DNA from: an uncultured Pelagibacteraceae bacterium
GTDB taxonomy: Bacteria > Pseudomonadota > Alphaproteobacteria > Pelagibacterales > Pelagibacteraceae
Length of the DNA stretch: 64,000 nt
Assembly (NCBI GenBank): GCA_902591775.1
Contig: CACJBW010000002.1
Span: forward strand, 1 to 64,000
Reading direction: 5' to 3'
Part shown: piece after piece, positions 8,207-18,918 of the stretch
How the letters are laid out: the number at the start of each line of letters is the position of its first letter
Position numbering within the stretch: position 1 is the stretch's first letter
Made by a program: the position numbers and the translations under genes
The notes under the pieces: generated by a model
The model's input: only the letters and a program-made list of their open reading frames with translations
What the model was told of the DNA's origin: nothing
Database searches by the model: none

Positions 8207-11199
8207 GCCCTTACTCTCTTTCCTTCAGGATCAACATAATGAGATGAAACGATTTCCACAGCTATAGTTTTATTTTTTAAAGGTGACATAGCAAATAGTT
8301 TTTGTCCTATCATATTTTTACCGTCTTTAATTATCGCAAGCGAGAATGGATTATCATACTCAACACTCCAACATGATGCTGAGACATGACCTAATTTTGG
8401 GTTTGGAAGTTTAGCTTTAGGGTCTTTAACAATATATGAACCTTCGGGAATACTCGTTGTTTTGTCTAATGGAACAACACCTACTATTTTTTCTCTATCC
8501 GGTTTTATGAAAGCTGATCTGCTTAAAGATCTTTTACCAATAAAGTCTTTTTTCTTACTTACTAAACCTTCAAGCGATGCATCATGAGGAATTGTTCTAC
8601 CATCAAGCTCAGAGCCAGCAACGTGACCCATTTCTATCCTTAAAGTAGATAGGGCCTCAGTTCCATATGGCTGTATTTGAAATTCTTTACCAACTTCGAT
8701 AATTTTTTCCCACATGAAATTACCATAGTCCGATTCCACATTAACTTCATAAGCAAGTTCTCCTGAAAATGAAATTCTATAAATTTTTGCAGGAAAACCA
8801 AATAAATCAGCCTCTTTGTAACCCATAAATGGTAGACCTTCATTAGATACATCAGTATTTGGAAATAATTTCATTAATAATGCTCTTGAATTTGGGCCTG
8901 CTATTGCAGCACCAGCCCACTGCTCTGTAGTTGAGACTACATTAACATTTAATTCTGGCCAAACTAGCTGTAAATAATATTCTAAATGAGATAGGACATT
9001 GGCCGCCTGAGCTGTTGTAGTTGTCATGTGGTAATGATTTTCAGAAATTCTTGTTGTTGTTCCGTCATCCATTACAATTCCATCTTCTCTGAGCATTACT
9101 CCATATCTTGCTTTACCCACTGGTAGCTTAAGCCATGCATTAGTATAAACTCTATTTAAGAATTCTGCAGCATCGGGACCTTTAACATCTATTTTTCCTA
9201 AAGTGGTTACATCACATACACCTACATTTTTTCTAACATTTTTTGCTTCTCTTTTTGAGGCTTCAAATAATGTTTCATTTCCCTGCTTGTAGTATCTTGG
9301 TCTTAACCAAACTCCAGCATCAACAAATATTGCATTATTTTTTTCATGCCACTCGTGCATTGGTGATTTTCTTGTCGGTTTAGAATGTTTTCCAACTTCT
9401 CTTCCGACAATTGCTCCTATTGAAACAGGTGTATAAGGTGGCCTAAATGTAGTGTGTCCAACTTGAGGTACAACTTTATTTTCAATGTCAGAGACTAATT
9501 GTAATCCATTAAGATTACTTGTCTTACCTTGGTCAGTTGCCATCCCAAGAGTGGTATATCTTTTTACATGTTCAATTGATCTAAAACCTTCTCTTAATGC
9601 AAGCTCTATATCTGTTACAGCCACATCATTTTGAAAATCTAAAAATCTTTTATAAGACTTACCTTTTGGTAATGGAACACACCAAAACTTGTCGTGTTCT
9701 GTAGATTTTTTTTCAACTACAGTTGGAATAGAAACCTTATTATTATTTTCTGTTATTTTGTTTGAGACTTCGTATCCTTTATCAAATGCTTCGTTAATGG
9801 TTTCTTCTAAAGTAAATTTACCGTTTGCTGAACCAATAGTATTTTCTTTCTGTTTAGATTTTTTTGGAATGAATGCATCTATCTTTTCATTAAATTCAGA
9901 TTTATTTCCAGATTGAGATGCTAAGTGAATTGACGGTGTCCAAAACCCTGATACACAAATACAATCACATTCTATATTTTCTATATTTGATAAATCTTTT
10001 TTATTATCTGATATTTTTGCAATATCTGCTGATTTGACTTTTTTGTATCCCTTGGCGGCCACTACTACATAGGAAAACTTAATTTCAATTCCTAAATTTT
10101 TGGCTTCGCTAATAATGTCTGAAGATGGTTCTTTTCTTGTGTCTAAAATTAATGGATTAACGCCATTTTTTTTGAATTCTATAGCTGTTTCATATCCACT
10201 GTCATTATTTGTAAATATTAAAGGTTTTTTTCCAACTAAAACTCCATAAACCTTCATATATTCTTTAGCAGCTGAAGATAACATTACACCTGGGGTATCA
10301 TTGTTACCAAATACTAACGGCCTTTCTATTGAACCTGATGAAATCAGAACTTCTTTTGCTCTTATGTACCACAAACGTTGTTTAGGTAAGTATTTTTGAG
10401 TCTTAGGTAAATGATCGCTTATTCGTTCCGACATTACCAACATGTTATGATCATAATAACCAAATACCTGTGATCTATTTTTTACAATTACATTAGACAT
10501 TGACTTTAATTCTGTAATTATTTTCTCTGACCATTCAATACCAGTTTGATTGCCAATATTTACATCACTAGTTAACAGGCTTCCCCCGTATCTTGGTTTA
10601 TCTTCAGCTAAAATTACACGCGCACCATTTTTTGCTGCTGCGTACGCACTTGCTAAACCTGAAGGTCCTGATCCTGTGATTAATAAATCACAATATTCAT
10701 ATTTATGCTCGTATCTTTCTTTATCATGTTTGATAGATGCCTCTCCAAAGCCTGCTGCCATTCTAATGAAAGGTTCATAAATTTTGTACCAGAAACTTGG
10801 TGGCCACATAAAAGTTTTATAATAAAACCCAGCTGGAAAAAACATTTTTAAGAAATTATTAATTGCTCCAATATCAAAGTTTACACTAGGCCAACAGTTT
10901 ACGCTTTTTACCTCTAAACCTTCAAAAATCTCCTGTTCAGTAGCCCTAATATTAGGATCTCTTTCATTATTTCTTTCTAACTGTAAAATTGCATAAGGTT
11001 CATCAACACCAACTCCAAAGAAACCTCTAGGTCTATGATATTTAAAACTCCTCCCAACAAGATGCACTCCATTTGCTATTAAAGCAGAAGCAATAGTATC
11101 TCCTTCATAACCGAAATATTTTTTACCATTAAATGTAAAAGAAATTTTTTTATTTCTATTTACCATTCCAATGTTATCTAATCTAAAATCTTGTGACAT
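8203..11199 (-). CDS. soxA: Sarcosine oxidase alpha subunit-like (possible N-methylglutamate dehydrogenase subunit)
   Basis: 998 aa; N-terminal 2Fe-2S-fold/FAD regions (GDTIASALIANGVHLVGRSFKYHRPRG, ITGSGPSGLASAYAAAKNGARVILAEDKPRYGG) and C-terminal GcvT-type aminomethyltransferase domain. Confidence 0.92.
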   Translation of the reverse strand: MSQDFRLDNIGMVNRNKKISFTFNGKKYFGYEGDTIASALIANGVHLVGRSFKYHRPRGFFGVGVDEPYAILQLERNNERDPNIRATEQEIFEGLEVKSVNCWPSVNFDIGAINNFLKMFFPAGFYYKTFMWPPSFWYKIYEPFIRMAAGFGEASIKHDKERYEHKYEYCDLLITGSGPSGLASAYAAAKNGARVILAEDKPRYGGSLLTSDVNIGNQTGIEWSEKIITELKSMSNVIVKNRSQVFGYYDHNMLVMSERISDHLPKTQKYLPKQRLWYIRAKEVLISSGSIERPLVFGNNDTPGVMLSSAAKEYMKVYGVLVGKKPLIFTNNDSGYETAIEFKKNGVNPLILDTRKEPSSDIISEAKNLGIEIKFSYVVVAAKGYKKVKSADIAKISDNKKDLSNIENIECDCICVSGFWTPSIHLASQSGNKSEFNEKIDAFIPKKSKQKENTIGSANGKFTLEETINEAFDKGYEVSNKITENNNKVSIPTVVEKKSTEHDKFWCVPLPKGKSYKRFLDFQNDVAVTDIELALREGFRSIEHVKRYTTLGMATDQGKTSNLNGLQLVSDIENKVVPQVGHTTFRPPYTPVSIGAIVGREVGKHSKPTRKSPMHEWHEKNNAIFVDAGVWLRPRYYKQGNETLFEASKREAKNVRKNVGVCDVTTLGKIDVKGPDAAEFLNRVYTNAWLKLPVGKARYGVMLREDGIVMDDGTTTRISENHYHMTTTTAQAANVLSHLEYYLQLVWPELNVNVVSTTEQWAGAAIAGPNSRALLMKLFPNTDVSNEGLPFMGYKEADLFGFPAKIYRISFSGELAYEVNVESDYGNFMWEKIIEVGKEFQIQPYGTEALSTLRIEMGHVAGSELDGRTIPHDASLEGLVSKKKDFIGKRSLSRSAFIKPDREKIVGVVPLDKTTSIPEGSYIVKDPKAKLPNPKLGHVSASCWSVEYDNPFSLAIIKDGKNMIGQKLFAMSPLKNKTIAVEIVSSHYVDPEGKRVRA

Positions 11200-11468
11200 T
11201 ATTCAGTTAGTTCATCTGCTTTATAGGTTTTAAAAATTTCGTGAGTTGAAGTATCTCTTTCAACTTTAATCCATTGTCTGCAGCCAGATATATGGTGCCA
11301 TAACTCTAGGTGTTTTCCTCTAGGACTTTTTCTTAAATAAACAAAATTATTCCACTCTTGGTCACTAATTTCCTTGTTAAGCTCTGGTCGTTTTACTGTT
11401 GCATCTCCGCCATAAGCAAACTCATTCTGTGATCTTAATCCACAATGTGGACAGAATATATAGAGCAT
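11199..11468 (-). CDS. soxD: Sarcosine oxidase delta subunit-like
   Basis: 89 aa with FCPHCGLR...EF zinc site; position between soxB and soxA. Confidence 0.92.
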   Translation of the reverse strand: MLYIFCPHCGLRSQNEFAYGGDATVKRPELNKEISDQEWNNFVYLRKSPRGKHLELWHHISGCRQWIKVERDTSTHEIFKTYKADELTE

Positions 11469-12725
11469 TTAAGATATCCAAGTTTTGGTACCAAGACCCT
11501 TTTCATCAATTAAATCACCAGTATTAAATCTATTTAAACTGTAACCTGCATTTAATTCATGAACTCTGTCTTGTGCAATTGTGTGAGCAAAAGTCCACCC
11601 AGAAGCTGGAGTAGCCTTAAATCCTCCATAACACCAGCCACAATTTAAGTATAAGCCATCAATATGTGTTTTATCAATAATTGGTGAACCATCCATAGAC
11701 ATGTCCATTATTCCACCCCAAGTTCTTAACATTTTCAATTTGCTAAGAAATGGAAACATCGCAATCCCTTCTGTCAATACGTGTTGGAGTGTTGGTAAAT
11801 TTCCTCTTTGAGAGTAACTATTATATCCGTCCAAGTCTCCACCCATAACCATCTCTCCTTTATCTGATTGACTACAATAAAAGTGACCTGCACCAAATGT
11901 AACAACATGGTCAAGTAAAGGTTTAACCGGTTCTGATACACATGCTTGAAGTAGATGAGTTTCAATTGGTAATGTCATATTTAACATTTCTGCTAAAATA
12001 TTTGTACTACCTGCAACACACAAACCAACTTTTTTTGCTTTGATATCTCCCCTAGAAGTTCTTACACCAACTATTTTACCATTATTAACATCAAATCCTG
12101 TAACTTCACAATTTTGAATTATGTCAACACCCATTGAGTCTGCTTGTCTTGCGTATCCCCAAGCAACAGCATCGTGTCTAGCAGTTCCAGCGCTTGGTTG
12201 CATCAATCCTCCAAAAATTGGAAATCTTACATTATCTGAAAAATCTGCCATTGGAATTCGTTTTTGAACTTCTTCCCTATTTAATAAAACTGCATCAATT
12301 CCATTTAGGCGCATTGAATTTCCTCTTCTAGAGTACGCATTCATTTGGGCATCTGAATGAGCAAGATTAATTATTCCTCTTGGAGAAAACATAACATTGT
12401 AATTCAAATCCTGACTCATCTTTCTCCATAGATCCATGCCAAACTCACTGAACAAAGCATTATCATCATGCATATAGTTTGATCTAATTATTGTAGTGTT
12501 CCTTCCAACATTACCTCCACCTATCCAGCCTTTTTCAATGATGGCTACATTTGTAATATTGTGCTCTTTAGCTAAGTAGTATGCAGTTGCTAAACCGTGA
12601 CCTCCGCCACCAATAATGATTACATCATATTCCTTTTTAGGAGTTGGATCTTTCCAGGCTACTTCCCAGTTCTGATGATCTGAGAATGCATTTTTAATTA
12701 GACTAAAAACTGAGTATTTTTGCAT
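11469..12725 (-). CDS. soxB: Sarcosine oxidase beta subunit-like
   Basis: 418 aa, IIGGGGHGLATAYYLAKEHNITNVAIIEKGWIGGGNVGRNTTIIRSNY, CGWCYGGFKATPASG. Confidence 0.92.
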   Translation of the reverse strand: MQKYSVFSLIKNAFSDHQNWEVAWKDPTPKKEYDVIIIGGGGHGLATAYYLAKEHNITNVAIIEKGWIGGGNVGRNTTIIRSNYMHDDNALFSEFGMDLWRKMSQDLNYNVMFSPRGIINLAHSDAQMNAYSRRGNSMRLNGIDAVLLNREEVQKRIPMADFSDNVRFPIFGGLMQPSAGTARHDAVAWGYARQADSMGVDIIQNCEVTGFDVNNGKIVGVRTSRGDIKAKKVGLCVAGSTNILAEMLNMTLPIETHLLQACVSEPVKPLLDHVVTFGAGHFYCSQSDKGEMVMGGDLDGYNSYSQRGNLPTLQHVLTEGIAMFPFLSKLKMLRTWGGIMDMSMDGSPIIDKTHIDGLYLNCGWCYGGFKATPASGWTFAHTIAQDRVHELNAGYSLNRFNTGDLIDEKGLGTKTWIS

Positions 12726-12853
12726 TTTTCAATTTTATCCAATTAAACATAAATTTTTTCTTATTTTTTTTATATATATTTTTTAGATGTTTAAAATCCA
12801 ACCAAAAAAGTATAGACATTTTGCACATTAAACAATTATAAATTTTAAACTAA

Positions 12854-14530
12854 ATGTCGAAATCAGATATCCAAATAGCTCGTGAAGCAAAAATGAAACC
12901 TATCCAAGAGATTTTGGATGGCGTGGGGGTGCCTGATAAAGCTGAGGCATATAGTCCAATAAGTAGGTATATAGCTAAAATCAAACTTGAATACCTTGAA
13001 AAATTTAAAGAAAAAAAGGATGGGAAATTAATATTAGTAACTGCAATTACGCCTACACCAGCAGGAGAAGGAAAGACAACAACCTCTGTAGGATTGTCAG
13101 ATGGACTAAATAAAATAGGTAAAAAATCTATTGTTTGTTTAAGAGAACCAAGTCTCGGTCCCTCTTTTGGAATGAAGGGTGGAGCTGCTGGTGGTGGATA
13201 TGCTCAAGTAGTTCCAATGGAACAAATTAATTTACACTTTACAGGAGATTTTCATGCAATCACATCTGCACATAATCTTTTATCTGCATTAATAGATAAC
13301 CATATATATTGGGGAAACAAATTAAACATAGATGTTAGACGAATAGTTTGGAAAAGAGTTCTCGATATGAATGATCGAGCTTTGAGATCTATAAATATAA
13401 ATCTTGGAGGTGTTGCAAATGGATTTCCGAGAGAAGATGGCTTTGATATTACAGTTGCTTCAGAAATAATGGCAATCTTTTGTCTATCAAATGATTTGCA
13501 TGATCTTGAAAATAGAATCGGTAATATTACTGTTGCTTATACTAGAGATAAAAAACCGATATATGCAAAAGATTTAAATGCACACGGTCCAATGACTGTA
13601 TTGTTAAAAGATGCTATTAGACCGAACGTAACACAAACTCTGGAAAACAATCCTGCAATCATTCATGGTGGACCATTTGCAAATATTGCTCATGGATGTA
13701 ATTCTGTTTTAGCAACTAAAACAGCATTAAAACTTTCTGATTATGTAGTAACAGAAGCTGGATTTGGTGCTGACCTAGGTGCAGAAAAATTTCTAGATAT
13801 TAAATGTAGAAAATCAGGATTAAAACCAAGTTGTGTTGTGATTGTTGCAACTATAAGAGCGCTGAAGATGCATGGAGGAGTAAAAAAAGACGAATTAAAA
13901 AATGAAAATGTCGATGCAGTTAAAAAGGGGCTGGTTAATTTAGAAAGACATATAGAAAATATTCAAAAATTTGGTTTACCTGTAACAGTAGCTATAAACC
14001 ACTTTGTTTTAGATACTGATAAAGAAATTGATGAAGTTACAAAGTTTTGTGAACAAAAGGATATTAAAGCCTCTATATCAAAGCATTGGGAAAAAGGTGG
14101 AGAAGGTGCAATAGATTTAGCAAATGATGTAGTTAAACAATGTGAAAAAGATAGTAATTTTAAATTTTTATATGATGATAAAACTTCATTATTTAAAAAA
14201 ATAGAAACAATCGCAAAGGAACTTTATAGAGCAAGCGAAGTAGTTGCAGATACTAAAATAAGAGATCAATTAAAAGCTTTTGAAGAAAGAGGTTATCAAT
14301 CATTACCAATTTGTATTGCAAAAACTCAATATAGTTTTTCCACTGATCCAAATCTAAAGGGAGCACCTTCAGGTCATGTATTACCAATAAGAGAAGTAAG
14401 ACTATCATCAGGAGCAGAATTCATCGTTGTTGTATGCGGTGCAATAATGACAATGCCAGGATTACCAAAAGTACCAGCGGCTGACTCAATTCGTATTAAT
14501 AAAAAAGGTGAAACAGAGGGTCTATTTTAA
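12854..14530 (+). CDS. fhs: Formate-tetrahydrofolate ligase
   Basis: [69 protein letters not shown]. Confidence 0.98.
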   Translation: MSKSDIQIAREAKMKPIQEILDGVGVPDKAEAYSPISRYIAKIKLEYLEKFKEKKDGKLILVTAITPTPAGEGKTTTSVGLSDGLNKIGKKSIVCLREPSLGPSFGMKGGAAGGGYAQVVPMEQINLHFTGDFHAITSAHNLLSALIDNHIYWGNKLNIDVRRIVWKRVLDMNDRALRSININLGGVANGFPREDGFDITVASEIMAIFCLSNDLHDLENRIGNITVAYTRDKKPIYAKDLNAHGPMTVLLKDAIRPNVTQTLENNPAIIHGGPFANIAHGCNSVLATKTALKLSDYVVTEAGFGADLGAEKFLDIKCRKSGLKPSCVVIVATIRALKMHGGVKKDELKNENVDAVKKGLVNLERHIENIQKFGLPVTVAINHFVLDTDKEIDEVTKFCEQKDIKASISKHWEKGGEGAIDLANDVVKQCEKDSNFKFLYDDKTSLFKKIETIAKELYRASEVVADTKIRDQLKAFEERGYQSLPICIAKTQYSFSTDPNLKGAPSGHVLPIREVRLSSGAEFIVVVCGAIMTMPGLPKVPAADSIRINKKGETEGLF

Positions 14531-15310
14531 AAGATAATTAAGCCAGTTTTCAAGTTCACGCATTCTAAGATCTTTATTTGTAATCTTATTTTCTTCAGCA
14601 ATCATTCTTACATGATTATTTATCTCTTGTTCATCAACAAAAGCATTATTGTTTAAAAGACGTTCTTTTCTGAAATGTATAAGGCTTATCATTTTATCAT
14701 AAGTAATTTCAGGATGATATTGAATACCCCATATATCACTTGCTGCAGACTGAAAATTTACTCCCATAACTTTATTTATAGGATTTGAGGCTAGCAATTT
14801 TGAATTTTTTGGCAATTTTGTAACTTCATCAAAATTAAAAGCGGGTGTATTAAAAATTTTACCTTTATTTTTATATATTGGATGTTGCAATCCAACATTA
14901 TTTATTTCAATATTAAGCGCTATGCCTCTGTGAGATCCGTTTGTGCATCTTTTTACTTGCCCTCCTGCTACTGTAACCGCAACCTGGAGTCCCCAGCAAA
15001 TAGCTAATATTTTTTTAATTTTTTTTTGACACTCTCTCATAAATTCGATCTGTCTTCTTATTTCAATGGTGTCATTATAAATATTTAGACTACTTCCTCC
15101 CCATATAAGTCCATGATATTTATCGAGATCTGTTACTTTGTCAGATATATTTTTATCGGATGAGGGATTTACAACATCTATTTCAATTTTATCAGTAAAA
15201 TAGGCAATGCTATCTTTTAGACTTTCTGTATGTGTTTTAATCCCACCATCAGTAAAACTCTGATTCTCTTCTCTTAAATTTCCCTCAACTATTAATATTT
15301 TTTTCATCAA
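14522..15310 (-). CDS. Class I glutamine amidotransferase-like protein
   Basis: [28 protein letters not shown] (catalytic Cys), GIQYHPE (catalytic His/Glu). Confidence 0.85.
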   Translation of the reverse strand: MMKKILIVEGNLREENQSFTDGGIKTHTESLKDSIAYFTDKIEIDVVNPSSDKNISDKVTDLDKYHGLIWGGSSLNIYNDTIEIRRQIEFMRECQKKIKKILAICWGLQVAVTVAGGQVKRCTNGSHRGIALNIEINNVGLQHPIYKNKGKIFNTPAFNFDEVTKLPKNSKLLASNPINKVMGVNFQSAASDIWGIQYHPEITYDKMISLIHFRKERLLNNNAFVDEQEINNHVRMIAEENKITNKDLRMRELENWLNYLLK

Positions 15311-16476
15311 AATAATTTACCTGAAATACTATGCTCATACATAACTTTCATATCATTTTTAGTCAATTTTTTTGGATTTGAAGATGTTGATGGATCATCA
15401 AGAGCCATCTTCGACAAATCATCTAAGTTCATTTTATTTGTTTCTATTACATCTGACAGTTTATGTGGAATATTTAATTCTTTTCGTAGCTCTAGTATCC
15501 ATTCAAGAAAAGCATCAAAACTTTTACTTAAGTTAAGGTAATCACAAATAGAAATAATTCTTTCCTCAATATCTTCTTTATTAAAACTTAAAACATATGG
15601 CATAAATATTGCATTAGACAACCCGTGATGAAGATTAAATTGTGCATTAAGTGGATGACTTAGTGAATGAATAGCACCTAAGCCTTTTTGAAATGCAGTA
15701 GATCCCATACTTGCTGCAGCTAACAAATCAGATCTGGCATCTAAATCACTTCCATTCTTTACAGCTTTTAAAAGAGATTTTTTTATCAACCTCATACCCT
15801 CAATCGCTATTCCATCAGCCATTGGGTGGAAACCAGGAGCACAAAATGCCTCTAAATTATGTGCTAATGCGTCCATTCCTGTAGCTCCTGTTAAACGGGG
15901 AGAAAGTTCTTTAGTAAGAACTGGGTCTAATATGACAATAGATGGTAAAAATTTTGGGTGGAAAATTATTTTTTTTATTCCAGTTTTGGAATTTATTATT
16001 GCTGATGCTCTGCCAGTTTCTGAACCAGTTCCAGCAGTTGTTGGAATTGCAATTATTGGACAGATATTTTTTTCATCCGCCCTTTTCCAATAATCACCAA
16101 TATCCTCAAAATCCCAAATAGGTCTTGATTGTCCTGACATAAAAGCTATGGCTTTGCCGACGTCTAATGCACTTCCACCTCCAATAGCTACTACACTATC
16201 GCAACTATTTTTTTTGAAAATTTCAACACCTTCATCGACATTCTCTCCTGTTGGGTTTCCTGAGAAATTAAAAAAAGTAGATAATTTAAATTTCTTTTCT
16301 AAATCATTTACTAAATCTTTTATAAATTCTAAATTGATTAAGTCTTTATCTGTTACTAATAATGGTTTTAAAGTTTTAATTTCAACACAAGCCTTTTCTA
16401 GATCCTTAGCTCTATCTTTCCCTACCCAAACAGTTGTGGGGTAATTCCAATTATAATTAGTCATTTTTATTTTCAA
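15307..16476 (-). CDS. Iron-containing alcohol dehydrogenase
   Basis: VAIGGGSALDVGKAIA, IPTTAGTGSETGRASA, GATGMDALAHNLEAF, GAIHSLSHPLNAQFNLHHG; true start may be the internal Met at 16464. Confidence 0.92.
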   Translation of the reverse strand: MKIKMTNYNWNYPTTVWVGKDRAKDLEKACVEIKTLKPLLVTDKDLINLEFIKDLVNDLEKKFKLSTFFNFSGNPTGENVDEGVEIFKKNSCDSVVAIGGGSALDVGKAIAFMSGQSRPIWDFEDIGDYWKRADEKNICPIIAIPTTAGTGSETGRASAIINSKTGIKKIIFHPKFLPSIVILDPVLTKELSPRLTGATGMDALAHNLEAFCAPGFHPMADGIAIEGMRLIKKSLLKAVKNGSDLDARSDLLAAASMGSTAFQKGLGAIHSLSHPLNAQFNLHHGLSNAIFMPYVLSFNKEDIEERIISICDYLNLSKSFDAFLEWILELRKELNIPHKLSDVIETNKMNLDDLSKMALDDPSTSSNPKKLTKNDMKVMYEHSISGKLF

Positions 16477-17725
16477 GTATTAAGTCTAAAAATAATGCGG
16501 CAGTCCAAGAAAAATTTGTTGCACCAAACCCTTTACCGGTTTTACAGCTAAAGTATTCATTAAACCCTTTTTGTTTAACTAAATTAATAGTTTTTCTTTT
16601 TATTTGTTTGGCAAATTTAATATTTTTATTTTTTAATCCTTGATATATTATCCAATTACAATTAATCCATACTGGGCCTCTCCAATATCTTTTCTCTTCA
16701 AATTTTTGGTGATTTGATTTTACACTTGATAATAAATATTTTTCTTTAGAACTATGTTTTTTTAAGTTTTTAATAATTTTATTATTTAATACTTTGTCTT
16801 TTAAATCTGCAAATAAAATAAAATAATGAGTAATTGATGGAATGTTTATTATTTTTTTATTTTTTAAATCGATGTTAAAAAATATATTTTTTTTCTGATT
16901 AAATAATTTTACAATTTTATTTTCAGATTTTGATATATAAGACTCTAATTCGGTACTTTGCAAATTGAATATATTTAATAATTTAAGAAGATCTTTATTT
17001 GCTCGTAAAAATATAGAGTTAAAACCAACATCAACTACATTGAATAACGACGCTCTATAAATTTTTTTTGGATTATAATTGTTTTTTCTCAAATGATTTT
17101 TGATAGTTACGTATCTATCATAATCGATATCTAATGGCCTATATTCAGGATTAACAACCTTGTTGTCTCCCCTTTTATATTTTAGGTTTTTTGGGACTTT
17201 TACTTTGCTCATAGGCTCATCCCACAATGGTGAATTATCGTAGCCACTTTCCCAAGGGTGCAAAATTGAAACCAATCCTGTATTATTTGGGTCTCTAAAT
17301 TTAATTAACCATTTGTGGTATTTTAATATTCCCTTAGCTATTTTTTTAAATTCAGCTTTGTCTTTATTATTAATTTTTTGTTTATCCAAAATTAGTTTTA
17401 AAATTATTGCAAGGATTGGTGGTTGCGTAATACCAGATGAATGTATTTTATTTCCACAAGCCCAAACAGAATGGTTTGGATAATAATTGGTATTTAAATC
17501 GTGAAACAAAATATGGGGTATCATTCCATCTTTCCATTGACCTCTTATTAATGTCTTTATTTCATCCAGAGCATATTTGATTTTAAAATGCGAATATCCT
17601 AGAGCAATGAAACCTGAATCCCAATTCCATTGAGCTGGGTACAATTTGTTATTGGTTGGTAATGTATAGCCTTTTTTTTTATTGCCTAATAAAACTTTCT
17701 TGGCTGATTTAACAAAGTCTTCCAT
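16457..17725 (-). CDS. Glycoside hydrolase, trehalase/GH63-like (alpha,alpha-toroid; possible glucosylglycerate/mannosylglycerate-type hydrolase)
   Basis: LYPAQWNWDSGFIALGYSH, GQWKDGMIPHILFH, LVSILHPWESGYDNSPLWDEPM, YWRGPVWINCNWIIYQGL, ATNFSWTAALFLDL. Confidence 0.75.
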   Translation of the reverse strand: MEDFVKSAKKVLLGNKKKGYTLPTNNKLYPAQWNWDSGFIALGYSHFKIKYALDEIKTLIRGQWKDGMIPHILFHDLNTNYYPNHSVWACGNKIHSSGITQPPILAIILKLILDKQKINNKDKAEFKKIAKGILKYHKWLIKFRDPNNTGLVSILHPWESGYDNSPLWDEPMSKVKVPKNLKYKRGDNKVVNPEYRPLDIDYDRYVTIKNHLRKNNYNPKKIYRASLFNVVDVGFNSIFLRANKDLLKLLNIFNLQSTELESYISKSENKIVKLFNQKKNIFFNIDLKNKKIINIPSITHYFILFADLKDKVLNNKIIKNLKKHSSKEKYLLSSVKSNHQKFEEKRYWRGPVWINCNWIIYQGLKNKNIKFAKQIKRKTINLVKQKGFNEYFSCKTGKGFGATNFSWTAALFLDLILENKND

Positions 17726-18918
17726 TAACCCTTTACACTTCCTGCAGTAAGACCGCTCACTAAATATTTTTCAAAGTATACAAAAATTAACAAAACAGGA
17801 ATTGTAACAATTACTGACCCAGCCATTAAATATTGTCTTGGTGTTTCGGCATCACCACTTAGATATTGTATTGCCCTTGATAAGGTAAATGAGTTTGGAT
17901 TATCCAAGAACATCAAAGAAAATAAAAACTCATTCCACGCAATCATAAAGACGTATAAAGCAACTGAAGAGATTGCAGGTATGCTTAATGGTAAAATTAT
18001 TTTTATAATTATGCCAAACCAATTTAATTTGTCCATGATTGCTGCTTCTTCTAGTTCTTTAGGAATACTTCTAAAATAACCTTGTAACATGTAAATTGCA
18101 ACTGGCAAAGTAGTTGCTGTATAAACAATTAATAAACCACCTACCGAGTTTCTTAAACCTAGTTGACTAAAAACAGTATACAAAGGAATAACTAATACTA
18201 TAGCAGGAAACATATAAATAATTAAAATTGAAGTCGACAGAAAGTTTTTTCCAAAGAAGTTTAACCTTGCTACAGCATAAGCAGCTGGTATTGCGAATAG
18301 TAAAGTAACTATCACTGTCCCAACTGAAACAAATGTACTTATTAGTATATATCTACCAAATTTGTAAGTATCAAATATCACAAAGTATGACTTAAATAAT
18401 TCTTTAAAATCTTGCTTAAAATTTATACTAAAATCTAAAGGATTAATTAGCAAAGCAGCTTGAGTTTTAAAGCTTGTTATCAACATCATATAAAATGGAA
18501 ATAAAATGACAAATGAGAATAAAACAATTCCAAAGAGAGTTAAAAAATCAAATATTACTATTTGTGATGAATGCTCAGATGCTAAATATTTTTGACTATA
18601 TTTATTAATTTTTAATGTGAAAAATATCAATATTGCAAATATTCCAATATTATACCAAACGGGCATTACCTGAACTATGTATCCATCTACAAAGGTAAAT
18701 ATAAAGGCAAATAAAGTTGATTTTATTAAATAATTTAACTTTTCACCTATAATTAAATTTAAAAGACTAATAGCGATACCTAAAGTAATAATTATTTCAA
18801 AATTAAAATTTTTTAACTCAACTCCTTGCAAAGTTACTAAAATTTTCCAAATAGAGACCAAAGAAAACAAAAATATAGAGGATATTAATGCGTAGTATAT
18901 TAAATTTTTAGTTTTCAT
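17725..18918 (-). CDS. Carbohydrate-type ABC transporter permease (MalG/UgpE-like) with extended N-terminus
   Basis: C-terminal binding-protein-dependent permease domain with EELEEAAIMDKLNWFGIIIKIILPLSIPA (EAA loop); about 110 extra N-terminal residues with hydrophobic segments. Confidence 0.88.
   Translation of the reverse strand: MKTKNLIYYALISSIFLFSLVSIWKILVTLQGVELKNFNFEIIITLGIAISLLNLIIGEKLNYLIKSTLFAFIFTFVDGYIVQVMPVWYNIGIFAILIFFTLKINKYSQKYLASEHSSQIVIFDFLTLFGIVLFSFVILFPFYMMLITSFKTQAALLINPLDFSINFKQDFKELFKSYFVIFDTYKFGRYILISTFVSVGTVIVTLLFAIPAAYAVARLNFFGKNFLSTSILIIYMFPAIVLVIPLYTVFSQLGLRNSVGGLLIVYTATTLPVAIYMLQGYFRSIPKELEEAAIMDKLNWFGIIIKIILPLSIPAISSVALYVFMIAWNEFLFSLMFLDNPNSFTLSRAIQYLSGDAETPRQYLMAGSVIVTIPVLLIFVYFEKYLVSGLTAGSVKG

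Noticed and set aside
8640-8852. Small overlapping ORFs inside soxA (also 9689-9916, 10550-10780)
   Set aside because: Lie within a well-supported 998-aa gene with no RBS or recognisable domain
12726-12853. soxB/fhs divergent intergenic region as possible glycine-type riboswitch
   Set aside because: Spacer is almost entirely AT with no recognisable conserved riboswitch core; covariance-model search (Rfam) would be needed
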